From Lactifluus volemus (lineage: Eukaryota; Basidiomycota; Agaricomycetes; Russulales; Russulaceae): a stretch of 64,000 bases of DNA. The stretch covers positions 558,001-622,000 of the forward strand of contig WTXI01000015.1 of assembly GCA_022376515.1 (NCBI GenBank), given 5' to 3'. Positions 45,759-56,815 of the stretch are shown here, piece after piece. The number at the start of each line of letters is the position of its first letter. Positions within the stretch are counted from its first letter, which is position 1. A model generated the notes under the pieces. It saw only the letters and a list, made by a program, of their open reading frames with translations, did not search any database and had not been told where the DNA came from. A program made the translations under genes and the position numbers.

Positions 45759-47012
45759 ACATGAATTATATATCATACACTATCATACGTCCTTGCCAAG
45801 ATTGAAAAACGAGACTCCCGATAACTGATTTCTTCTTTGCTTTCCACACACACTACAAGTTAGTTCCAATACATTGTTTTAAATACTTTACGTTGATCCC
45901 GGTAGATGGGGTAACACGATATTTTGGGGAATGAATTTGATTCCGGCATCGTCTCCTGTTTCTGGATTGCACTGTGAAAGTGCCAAGTGCAATCCGCATG
46001 CCGCGATGACGCATTCAGCTATGTCAGCTTTGTAATGATAATGGAGCCCGCTGAATGGCCTTGTTTGGGTAGTCCGCCGAGAGGTCCTTGCTAGGTGGCG
46101 CCCAGTAAAGTTAGGCGCTTCCTAGTAAACTAGTAAATGCAGTAACTGTAAGGAAAGAACATTGTTGCACAAATGAGGTTGCGTCTAGAACTCGTCTGGA
46201 TGTCCTAAGAGAGGGAGTGAGTGACTAGGACGGGCGGGCGGGCGGATCTCTGATTTCGTCAAGCGGGCAAAGGCAACCAACTTGTAACTTTGTATGTATG
46301 CTATAAAACTGGAAATAGTGTGCCAGTGTGTTCCGGGTAGGTGTGAAGGGGCCAGCGTGCAGGTCATTAGACGTACCTTTCCAAGGACAACAATGTGTCC
46401 GCTGGAGGTTATATGGTCTCGTATTTAGCTCTCAGGCTCGCATGGCCGTTCATGCAAGTTCCTGGAAGATGGTCATACGTCGCCATTCTTGTTCGTCTTT
46501 TTCTTGTTTTTGTTTTGCGCGTGTCCGTGTTTGTTCCATCTTCAATCACTGCTTTAACAAGTGGTGGTGGTCACCCCGTCGTCTCATACACACCAATTCA
46601 TCGGAAGGGGTACGACCATTTCCGCGATTTCCACATAGTCGTCAGCCGTCGTACTACGCTACAAGCTGTAGTAGCCAGGGCCCGGGGTATGTAGCAGAAA
46701 ACCCAAATGGCGATAAATGACAGATAGACAGCTCCCAGGCATGACACGCCTCGACAGATGGGGGCTGTGCATTGTTTGTTGTTCGATCACGAGGTTTAAT
46801 AAACTGACACCAACACATTGAACTGCTGAGAACTCGTGCCCCAGCCTTATCTGCTAACGATCATGTGACTCGCAATCGTAATTGCAGGACACTGCCCGGG
46901 AAGTGGGGGTGGTTCAAAATGATGATCCCCATTCCTCCCAGAAATGTTTCCCAAACCAACCCAAACCAACCCAAACCAACTCCAAGTCTCCTAGCCCTTA
47001 TCTCTGCCATCG
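45759..47012. other. Intergenic with an 84-bp dispersed repeat
   Basis: About 1.25 kb with no supported gene. It carries the 84-bp repeat listed at 46473-46556 and, at about 46,950-46,980, three tandem copies of CCAAACCAAC-like decamers just before the next gene. Confidence 0.5.
46473..46556. repeat. 84-bp dispersed direct repeat, copy 1
   Basis: This is base-for-base identical to 56326-56409. It begins TCATACGTCGCCATTCTTG and ends TTCAATCACTGCTTTA. The reverse strand is open and would encode a Glu/Lys/Arg-rich peptide with MEQTRTRAKQKQ and EQEWRRM. Confidence 0.9.
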
Positions 47013-48134
47013 ATGCCGACTCGAAAAGCACCCGTTCTTGAACGCATCTTGGTGGTGATGATCATTTATGGACTCATTCTCTTTGCATTGCACATATACG
47101 ATTATCTCGTGCGAGTTTATGAGAGTCACTGGGTAAGAGCTTTTGATCATGTTTCTGGCTGAGCCCCCCTCATGAAAACTAGGTCCAACATCCAGCTGTT
47201 ACATGTGTTGACAATGTCCGATGGGCACCCATAGGCCCACAGCAAGTCACTGAACAGCTCGAGGCCTTCCAAACGCACGCATGGTCGACGCTACCAGCAC
47301 GCGGCCTCGAGACGCTCTTCCTCTTCTCGCGGGATAGACACGCTTCCGGCGTCGTGTACTTGTTCGAGCCCGTAAACAGCACCGAAGACGTCGAGGTAGA
47401 GGTCCTGACTTCCTACGGATCGGAAGGGACGCCACAGGAGAGGAGGACTGTATGTACGCTGCGCCGCAGTCGCGGAGAACGCAGGATTGGTGTCTTGGTG
47501 GTGAGTTACAACGATGTGTCCCCCCCGATGCGATTTGCGTTATGAACACGACGAGGGCAGGCAGCAGCAGCTCCGCTGGCACGCTATGACGCGACCGAAA
47601 AGGACGATGACACACTCAAGATCACCGTTTGGTTGCCCGAAGGGCCTCGTTCTGAAGCTGACGTGATCTTCGTGCTCCAGCTGGAGACAGACCTCATCAC
47701 ACAGCTTCGACGTGAACGCGTGATCGATGACCGGCACAGGTCTTGTACACCAAGTCAGGATACCCCTATTGAGATCGATTTGGTGCGTTCAAACGTTCTC
47801 AATCTCATCACTATTCCCCGTGATCATATTTTGTTTGGTTCTCGACTGACAGGATTTCATGACCGGGAGCCTGAGGACGGGGATCAGCGCACTGGCAGGC
47901 GCTTTCAACTGTGGGAAAGTTGAAGTGTCGCCGTCGCGTTATGGGTGCGACACACCACCACTTGATGACATGTGCTCTGCGCATGTGGCCGAGTCGATGC
48001 TTTGCTCCACACATCGCACGATCCCAGACCAGCGCCCCTATCTGGCGTACGGAGACTCATTCGATCTGCTGTCTGCGACTGTACGTCTCACCGTGGATGT
48101 GACAATTGACGCGGAGGATCCTGCAGGCGTGTGA
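47013..48134 (+). CDS. Hypothetical single-pass membrane protein
   Basis: Four exons (47013-47132, 47183-47500, 47561-47782, 47853-48134) sum to 942 nt, 313 residues, in frame. The N-terminus is short and basic (MPTRKAPVLER) and leads into a hydrophobic helix (ILVVMIIYGLILFALHIYDY, residues about 12-31), so it is probably a type II protein with the remainder in the lumen or outside. The large domain has six or so cysteines (for example AVTCVDNV, NCGKVEVS, RYGCDTPP, MCSAHV, LCSTHR), one N-glycosylation-type NST and an Asp-rich end, suggesting a disulfide-bonded extracytosolic fold. I do not recognise the family. The start was chosen because it directly precedes the membrane helix. Confidence 0.7.
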
Positions 48135-50253
48135 CCCGCTGCATGAAGACTTGCGGAACGAATGGAATGAATTCATGTGAGCAAGGGTCTATTTGTTTCG
48201 TTTCAGTGGACGTGAGCTTATTTGAGAGCACGCAGATTTCATCAAGCTCGATAAGTTTGATTTAAAGTTACGATTAACTTGGGCTGTACGAAGAAAGAAG
48301 ACAAACTAACGTTGTACGGTACGTGTAGGTAATGTTTGGATTTGGATTTCTCAGTAGCAATAAAGGCAAGTTTGACCGGGGTGGAATAACGAATACAAGT
48401 CGCCGTCTGGACGTGACCACCAACAATCGATCAGTTGAAGCCTTCGGTTTTGGAGATAATCCACCTGGGTACCACGTGAGCGTGCTGTGTGGCGCATGAA
48501 TGTAGCCAAGAGGATGAATGTTACCAAGCATGAAAGATACCAGGAAGATACCCGAGAATACAGAGGGCGATATTTATGAAAACGTCTATGGCAAGGTCCG
48601 GGAATCAGCAACAGCGAGCGATCGCGCGTATGCGTTCTGATGGATCGTTTACATCAACTTTGAACGTACCTCCGTGGCATCCGCGTTCTGATTACGATGA
48701 TGTATAAGCCCGTGCACAAATTCGACACACACAACCGGTACTACCGCGATCGGTAGCGTTTAATACTCACTAAAAAACACTGCCAGGGGCGGAAGGAATC
48801 TGCGCGATGGACGTTCTCCAACTAAGCGGGAAAAGCAGACTACACAAAAAGGACTTACATTGCCAGAAAGTAGAGAACGACATCACGGCTCGCTGGGGGT
48901 GCCATAATTTGTTTCGTGATAGTGGGTAGAGTTTAGGAGTTGAGTTGAGCTGAACGGATGCCATTGAGCTAGACTACGTCACGGTCATATGTTTGCCGCC
49001 CCCTATGATTCGTCAGACTGGGATGCGTAAGCTAGGCCCCGAAAAGGACCTCAGAGGCTCCTAATAGCACTTGTGGGGCGCACAACCCTGACAGCGATCC
49101 AAAACCAATCTGATTCCTAGGCAGCTATTGCCAGTGCAGCCATTCCGAGGAGTACTACGTAAAGGTGTGGTGTGCTCGCTGCCAGCTTTTATCAGATCAT
49201 GCGCGTGATGATCGGCTTTTTTTGCCCAGGTCACTGGCTGATCGATGTCATCCACAAGAGATATGGTTACCTCCTCGCGAGCACGCTTCTTTAGAGGCTG
49301 GGCTTGATGGACGACAGGAATTCCAGATGTGTCGGGACCATAAGCGATCATATTGTCTCGGGCGCACAACCCGCTCCAGTCGAGCGGATTGCTACCATTG
49401 CTTAAACACCCCTGAGCACGTATCGGCCCTCATGCCCGACGATGCTGAGAAGAAGGGCAAACACGAGATTACTTCCGGCAGCCTGGTTTAGAAATGAGTG
49501 TTGAAGAAAGGGAATGACTTTGGCCCAAACTTATCTGTACCGCCCCGCAGCCCAACCGTGACCGACCCTCGGCTGTACCTCTCCATTTGGTTCCTCTTGT
49601 ACTTATACATGAAAGAAGCGACAGCCAGCACAAAAATGATGTTTTGACCCGATTGTTCGTCCGCATGCTACCGGCGGCAAAACTCGCACCACTTTCCAAA
49701 CTGACGTCTGGCCATTCCAAACTCTGCATAGCCGCCGGGTCTTTGAACTTGCCGGTGTCACGGATGGGAAGTTTGAAAGTCTATTCACGTTGAAGGGGGG
49801 AGAGGCGGGCCATCATGATCAGGAAGATATGGTGACCACGCGGGAGGTTTAATTCTCAAGCTTGAAGAAAGGACACTGCCATTTCCAAGAGGGGTGAGCT
49901 AATAGGAAGAATGTTTACCAAATTGAAGAAGCGATCCGCAGAGCGAGAAGAGAAATCGAAACGTTGGAAGAGACGTTTCAGGTGATCGAGCTAGTCGAAA
50001 GTAGTTTCGGACATTTCGTGGCGAATTTATGATACCGATCGATGTATACGAAGATGCCCAAAAAAGGTCAGCTGCACTTTGTTTGAAACGGTCATGTCCC
50101 GGAGCAATACCTCAGTTCGGCCTTGGCTTCCGTGCGATATAACGGATCGCTCTCTTTTTCTCTCTTAAAGGCTTCATCTTGACCCGTTCATTCCTTTCTC
50201 GAGTTGTCTCTCTCCTTTTCCTTTCACTCCTTCATCTCCTCTTTCTAGCCCCC
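48135..50253. other. 2.1-kb intergenic stretch, nothing recognised
   Basis: No frame longer than about 110 codons, and none with a recognisable motif. The last 150 bases before the copper oxidase are pyrimidine-rich (CTCTCTTTTTCTCTC), as is usual upstream of strongly expressed fungal genes, with GATATAACGG near 50,135 as a weak TATA candidate. Confidence 0.45.
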
Positions 50254-52386
50254 ATGCTTTTCCTTTGGTTTCTCGCCCTCGGGTTTACAGTTCCTTCTCC
50301 ACTTGTACTTGCAGTTGCTCATCAGGCTGGCTCCTTCAGTACCGTAGGGAACACTCTCGTTAGCGCAGTGATGGTGCGCCGCTCATCTCACTCTCACCTC
50401 TCCTTCTCTCTCACAGATCCTAGATGTTCGTAGGTGGAAGAAACAAGGTCTACATTATAGACAAAGCGGAAGGAAACGCTGTAGAAATCAACGGCCATTC
50501 TGCGTACGCTGCAGTTTGGTGAGTGATTCTGTGGCCCCGGTGTGTCTCCCCCCCGTCTAAGATGTGACTACAGGGAGATTGAATCGCAGACAGCGACACC
50601 CGTGGATGTTCAGACCAATCCTTTCTGCGCAGCTGGCATGCATCTCCCTAATGGCTCTTTTGCCGTCTTTGGCGGGAATACCGCTGTCGGTCCTGGCGGT
50701 GTGAACTCTGACAACGGCTCGACCACTGCGTATGATCCACTGTACCAGGATTACGACGGCACGCGTGCTATTCGCATCATTACCCCGTGTGATGGTGACA
50801 TTGCATCTGCCTCATGTAGTTGGTATGATGCCCCAAATGGTCTCCAGATGATAAAGCATCGCTGGTATCCTGCGGCAGAACCCCTGGCTAATGGTACAGT
50901 CGTGCTCATCGGTGGGTTTACCGCCGGCGGTTACATAAACCGCGTGCTCCCGAACGTCGACCCTACGTACGAAGGCGGACTGGCCGAACCGACCTTTGAA
51001 ACCTACCCTGCAGGAACACAAACCCCTCAAATCATGAATTTTATGGTAAAAACGAGCGGTCTCAATGCCTACGCCTTGACGTACCTCATGCCATCCGGAA
51101 AGATGTTCGTCCAGGCCAATTATTCGACCAGTTAAGCCAATACAACCCTTTCGGTTGATCCCTCCCATTGACCACCAACAGTTCTTTGGGACTATGACAA
51201 TAACGTCGAGACTCCACTGCCCGACATGCCGGGGCAGATTGTCCGATCATACCCTGCATCGGGGGCGAACGCAATGCTACCTTTAACACCAGCTAATAAC
51301 TATACCCCAACCATCATTTTCTGTGGTGGCCAAAGCATGAATGATTATGAGTGGGGCACTTATAGCTATCCAAACATAGACACGTGGACCGTCCCCGCCT
51401 CCTCCAAGTGCCATCGCATCACTCCCGAACCCCTGGATGGGTCCGCACCAGCCTATGTGGAAGATGACAGCCTTCCTGTCGGCCGCACTATGAGCCAGTT
51501 CATCGCACTTCCTGATGGTACACTACTTCTTCTCAATGGCGCTTCAAACGGTACTGGGGGATATGCGGAGCGGACGGGAACGACTACGACGTATAGCCAA
51601 ATGCCATATGGCCAATCACTCGCCGCAGGTCCTATCTATCAGCCTGTTATTTATAACCCGAACGCGCCTGCCGGTAGCCGGTGGTCGACCGCTGGTTTGA
51701 ACTCTTCGAACATTCCTCGTCTGTACCATTCATCGGCTCTGTTGCTCCCTGACGGTTCTGTAATGGTTGGTGGTTCCAACCCGAACCCCGACGTGAACCT
51801 GACAACGATATATCCTACGACTTATACCGCTGAAAATTTCTATCCCCCCTACTTTTCCGCCAAGACGCGGCCCGTGCCCCAAAACATTCCGACGAACTTG
51901 TCCTACGGCGGTAATCTATTCAATATCACCGTCCCATCCTCATCTTATACTGGGGATGCAAACGATGCGGCCGGTAACACGACGGTGTGGTTGATACGTC
52001 AGGGCTTCACAACGCATGCCATGAATATGGGTCAACGAATCATGCAGCTGAACAATACCTTCACCGTGCAAAACGATGGGACGATTATCTTGCACACGGC
52101 ACAGTTACCTCCCTACCCAAACTTATTCCAGCCCGGACCTGCCTTCCTTTTCGTGACGATTAGCGGTATCCCAAGCAATGGAACCTACGTTCTCGTCGGG
52201 AACGGTCAGATCGGTCTGCAGCCGACGGCGGCGGCAAGCGTGTTACCCCCGAACATTCGTTCTGCTTCGAATGGATCGCACAGCGGAAACAGCCATGGCA
52301 CGAGTAAAAATAGTGCCATGGTGGTCCATGTTGCACCTGGACTTGTCGGACTTCTTCTTGCGGTCGCAGTGACGCTCTTCTCGTGA
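50254..52386 (+). CDS. Glyoxal-oxidase-type copper radical oxidase, predicted GPI-anchored
   Basis: Four exons (50254-50373, 50424-50518, 50574-51130, 51182-52386) give 1977 nt, 658 residues, in frame. The ATG at 50254 opens a signal peptide (MLFLWFLALGFTVPSPLVLA). Active-site residues of the glyoxal oxidase family are all visible: the radical-forming pair Cys90 (NPFCAAGMHLPNGSF) and Tyr170 (HRWYPAAEPL), and copper ligands Tyr439-His440 (RLYHSSALLLPDG) and His536 (TTHAMNMGQR). Kelch-like strands fill residues about 90-480 and a DUF1929 domain closes the fold. A Ser/Gly/Asn linker and a hydrophobic tail (HVAPGLVGLLLAVAVTLFS) look like a GPI-anchor signal. The enzyme would oxidise aldehydes at the cell surface and release hydrogen peroxide, supplying peroxidases in lignocellulose decay or wall modification. 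Confidence 0.92.
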
Positions 52387-54963
52387 TGGATTCTCTGGGG
52401 TGTCAAAGAACCATTTCGGATAGTATGATTCATTACCGGACATGGACAGCCACCTTTAATTGGTTTTTCATTTTTATCTTGGCTTTGCAATTGAATGACA
52501 TTTAGTCGATTTCACAGACATTTTTTCTAGTGCACTAGGTAATTTCTAGCTAATTGGCTCATGGCTTGGAGTGCAAGTCACATGTCATTCTCGTTAAACT
52601 GGTTAATGTGTAGACAATCTATCGGTCACAATATCATGCGTTCGTTGTCCATACTGAAACGCTGATCTTTGTCGGCCATCATCTCCGTGGGAAATGCCGA
52701 GAAGTTTGCCGATTATTATAGTTTATCGATCATCAATCACACAACGCAGACAAAAATTGTTATCTCTGTTTGTTCGTTATCCTACGATCCGATTGTTGCG
52801 ATACTTGAAAGGCAATACAGAGGTAGCAGAACACATCGCGAGACTAGGAACGAAAGACCACAACGACGCAAGAGGACCGTCACGACCATTCTCGAGGCAA
52901 TCATCTGCTTCCGTGTCATACATTACAGAACTACTGCGGAGCCATTTCGTGGCCATAGACATGCATTTTCTGTTGGTGTGGTCGAGTAGTCTCTTGAGGA
53001 ACACAGACCATTACTTGTAATGTTTCCACGCCATCAGGGTGTTCTGGCTATAAATGTGTGCGGTATACTTCACAGGAGATGCAAGAGGACACACAATCGC
53101 GAAGGAAGTGCTGTCAGTGCTCAGTAATAAAAAAAAATGGGTTTCAGAACAAGAGTCTCGGGGACACTAGAAGAGCTATAAGCACGTAACTTTGCTGCGG
53201 AACCCATGACGCAAGTGAATGTCGACTGAGCATCTACCGCAGTCGACAACAACCCACGAGTATTGGCAGGATTGAGGAGCAAGTAAAGCCGCGTGTATGG
53301 ACAACGGCACATCGATATAAGATCGAAAGAAGCTACGGTTACACATTCAGGGGGTGGGCGTGTGACCGACAAGGCGAGGCGAATCACGATGCGCAGCGCC
53401 GCGGGCGCAGTACCTTTCCGCTTATTTAAAGTAGGCCTAGATCCCCGGATTTAATAATCTCACCCGTGGATGGGGGTGGCATTTCGGATGATCCACCATT
53501 TGCTGCTGCGGGGGGGAACGGAATCCGTAAAAGCCCACAACAACAATTATTTTCGGAAATCACAGAAATCCGGCCAACGCCGAGATTTCGATTTGCAGAA
53601 TTGAACATCTGCATGCGCTACCCCGAAGCATGAGCAGGGGTAAAAAGAGAGTTAAATGAAAAGCATAGGGGTAGGGACTTGGTGTGGTCAGGAGGAGAGA
53701 GAGCGTTTAATGAAGTCCAGCCACCAGATAAGTCGACGGAAAAGTAGGTTCATCCACGGGTCTCATGGGTATAAGCAAAAGGGTCCTGTGCGGCGGGGAC
53801 ACACTCGATCGTCATGTACTACATCGAACTAATGGGTTGGTGTCGTCATACCTCCCATAGCCCAAGGTGTTTCAACAATAGCGACTCAGAAACACCGTCC
53901 GCAGATCGGGCGATGCTCTTGGAAACCATTTGAGAATTGAAAACCACGTGGGCCCATAAGACCAAGACACCTGGCCACGGGAAAAGAAGGGTGCACGGAC
54001 CAGCGACATTTGCAGCGATGGACTTTTAAACAGTATGTTGCACGAGATTGGGTTTGACATACAAACAACTTCGCTCCACGGTTTGAGAGAATAGGACTGA
54101 TAAGGTCATAGTTTTCGATCCATCGATAATCAAAGATAACCCCCCTACACATGTACTTCTTTAACCTACGTGGTACACGCGCAGTGCAGAAAAAGTCTTA
54201 AACAGGAGCTTAAAGGGTTGGTCAAAGCACACGCTGACGGGTTCGGACCGGGAGAAAGGGGTAACGCACTCCCCCTAAAGCACGAATGAATAGTGTTGTG
54301 ACCTAGAGCCCGATGCAACGTGTCTGTCGCAGAGAAACAAGACCCCGACCGAAGGAGAATGTTCCACGGATGATTTTAGTATAGGGATTTAAAATCACAT
54401 GTCAGTAGCGACAAGAGCCACGTTTTCTTGTAGGCCCAGTACTAGTAATGCCACAACTCGATTGACAAACGGCCACACGAAAGCAGAGAGGGTGTTGTAG
54501 GAGGAGGTGTGGAAGATCACGAGACCTAAAGGTCTAGGTCAATCGGAGTTGACCGGAGATTGATAGAGCCGTATTGGGGGCGCCGTGTGTATGTGCCGTG
54601 ATGGCTGCCATATTTGGTCTGACTAGAGTTAGTCATGTCCAGTTTGGCTCTCTCTCTCTCCTCCTCGCTTATTTCACCCGGTCTGGCCCCTTCTCGCTTC
54701 TCACCGCGTGGGTGGCCACGAGGCTGACCATCCCTAAAACAGATCGCGTAACGCCCTTGGTGGTCTCCCACCTGTCACCACCCCCTCCATACGGTGCCCT
54801 CGGTCCTCCTTTGAGCACTCATTTTTCCGTGCACAATCGTGAGCGTGAGTCCTCACTTGTCATTTATTCTTGTATATTCCGATACTGACTTCCTTAGTCT
54901 TTCAGAGATTTGTTATCTACATTCTCCCCCCCCCCCTCGGCGCTTCGTTGTAGCGCATCCTAA
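52387..54963. other. 2.6-kb intergenic stretch, nothing recognised
   Basis: Open frames are short and unconnected. There are several homopolymer runs (A9 near 53,129; G7 near 53,511; C10 near 54,926). No RNA gene or repeat was recognised. The last 350 bases are pyrimidine-rich and may be the old promoter of the coiled-coil pseudogene. Confidence 0.45.
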
Positions 54964-56302
54964 ATGTCATCAGTCCCAGCGCCGACACCGCCACCACTTC
55001 CACCACCTGTTCGCACCGATGCTTGTCTCGAGTTGAGCCCGATGAACAATGGAAGGGTGATTTGCGCAAGCGAATCGAGCAGAGCCTTCGCGGCATGGTA
55101 GAAGCGCCCAGAAAACCGTGACGCCATCCTCAATTCCCAACCCCCTGATAGCAGCCGTGACCGTGCTCTACACGAGTATGAGATCAGTATGAATACCTTT
55201 CGGAAGATGGCCCAGGACGAGTTCAATCGCCAGCTGCGCTTGGAGATATCCGAGCGTAAATGGGCTCTCGATATCGTCGACTCAAACTCACCAGATGTCG
55301 CTCGCAGCAGCAGTGGATCCTCGACAACATCCAAAAGACCGAGGATGAACGCACATTTGTCGACAACCCTCACAACGCCCGTGGTGAATACTCGGACGAA
55401 TCCGACTTTGTCGGGCACCTAGATGATCGCCAGAGTATGCACAGCGTACGTAGCTTGCGAAGCATGCGCAGTATGCGGAGCGTGGACCTTGAAAATATGT
55501 TGAATGAGGCGCGTCGCAAGGAGGAGGACGCGAACCGCAAAGACGAAGAGGCGAACAAAAAGGAGGAGGAGGCACGTCGTCTTGAGGAGAAGGCACGACA
55601 ATCTTTGGAGGAAGCCGCTCGTCTCGAGAAAGAGGCGTGTCAGGTGGAAGCTTCTGCCAAGACACGAGAGGCGATCGCACAGTCGAGGGAGGCCGAGGCC
55701 AAGCATAAGGAGGCGGAAGCCAAGAAACGCGAGGCTGACGCACAGAAGCGGGAGGTTGAAGCTCAGCGCAAGGAGGAGGAGGTGCGACGTAGGGAGCATG
55801 AAGCCAAGCGAAAGGAGGAAGATGCTCGGAGAAAGGAGGAGGATGCTCGGAGAAAGGAGGAAGATGCTCGGAGAAAGGAGGAAGATGCTCGGAGAAAGGA
55901 GGAAGATGCTCGGAGAAAGGAGGAAGATGCTCGGCGAAAGGAAGAAGAAGCACAAGACGAGAGCAGGACGCACGCCAACGGGAGCAAGACGCTAGACGGA
56001 GAGAAGAGGACGCGCGGCGGCAGGAACTGGCCCCCCGTCGCTTCGAGGAAGAAGCAAGGGAGAGAGAGAGAGAGACCAGGCGCAGAGAAGAGGCTTATGA
56101 GCAGACGAGGCAGGAGATTGAGCAGAAGAGGCGGGAGATTGAGCAATGGGAGAAAGATCTCAAGAAACGGGAAGAAGAGCTTCTACGCAAGGAAGTGGCA
56201 GCCGGTTTGGTCCAAGAGGCAGCACGGCAAACTGAAGAGCAGGCCGCATCGCCAACTGCAAGAGACCACCCGTCAAGCCGAGGAGGCCACTTATGCAGAT
56301 GA
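54964..56302 (+). pseudogene. Coiled-coil protein gene broken by several frameshifts
   Basis: The start at 54964 gives MSSVPAPTPPPLPPPVRTDA. The continuous protein can only be followed by switching frames at least four times: near 55,033 (into DEQWKGDLRKRIEQSLRGM), near 55,108 (into RDAILNSQPPDSS), near 55,306 (into QQQWILDNIQKTEDE) and near 55,960 (into EQDARQREQDARRREEDA). The core is a long Glu/Arg/Ala coiled coil containing six 7-residue repeats KEEDARR. The last recovered part reads EIEQWEKDLKKREEELLRKE and stops at 56300-56302, just before the 84-bp repeat. The number of breaks exceeds the single breaks seen in other genes here, so true decay is likely. The function of the intact family is unknown to me; a structural coiled-coil role is a guess. 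Confidence 0.65.
55812..55937 (+). repeat. 21-bp tandem repeat, six copies, coding for KEEDARR
   Basis: Consecutive near-identical units AAGGAGGAAGATGCTCGGAG keep the reading frame and extend the coiled coil by two helical turns each. Confidence 0.85.
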
Positions 56303-56325
56303 AGCTAGTCGCGTTGCGGATGAGC

Positions 56326-56409
56326 TCATACGTCGCCATTCTTGTTCGTCTTTTTCTTGTTTTTGTTTTGCGCGTGTCCGTGTTTGTTCCATCTTCAATC
56401 ACTGCTTTA
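56326..56409. repeat. 84-bp dispersed direct repeat, copy 2
   Basis: Identical to 46473-46556 in the same orientation. This copy lies directly after the last recoverable codons of the coiled-coil pseudogene. Confidence 0.9.
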
Positions 56410-56815
56410 TTGTTGTTTTCACGTGACCTGGCAAAGCGTTGTAAAATAAAAATAAAAATTCGTGTAAATTCGGAAATGCTGTATCTTGTTCAAATCTTGA
56501 TGAATCTTGATGAAAATAATACCACTGTGCTCGGAATGATTCCAACTACCTCTCTGAGTTGCACCGAGCACGAGATCTGCAATACTTCAAAAGATCGTGT
56601 TCTGAGCTCCGAGGCAGAGCTCTGCTGTGCTCCCCTGCTTTCGGAAGCCCACTAATCAGTGTTATCAGTCATAACTAGTTACTAAAATAGTTCTCAATGT
56701 ATTTAGGGTTCCCTTGGGTATGCACATAAATGAGGATGAGGATGCAGCAAGGGTTGCAGCATGACTATTTGGTCCCTGGGCCCGAGTGTTGACTCTGTTG
56801 TTCACACATCCACCA

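Noticed and set aside
50179..50253. Extended N-terminus for the copper radical oxidase
   Set aside because: The upstream frame would begin with TTG and adds a second hydrophobic stretch. The ATG at 50254 gives a normal signal peptide.
55288..55973. Long antisense open frames over the coiled-coil gene
   Set aside because: They are the complement of the Glu/Arg-rich repeats, giving Ser/Phe/Leu-rich nonsense that mirrors the 21-bp repeat.
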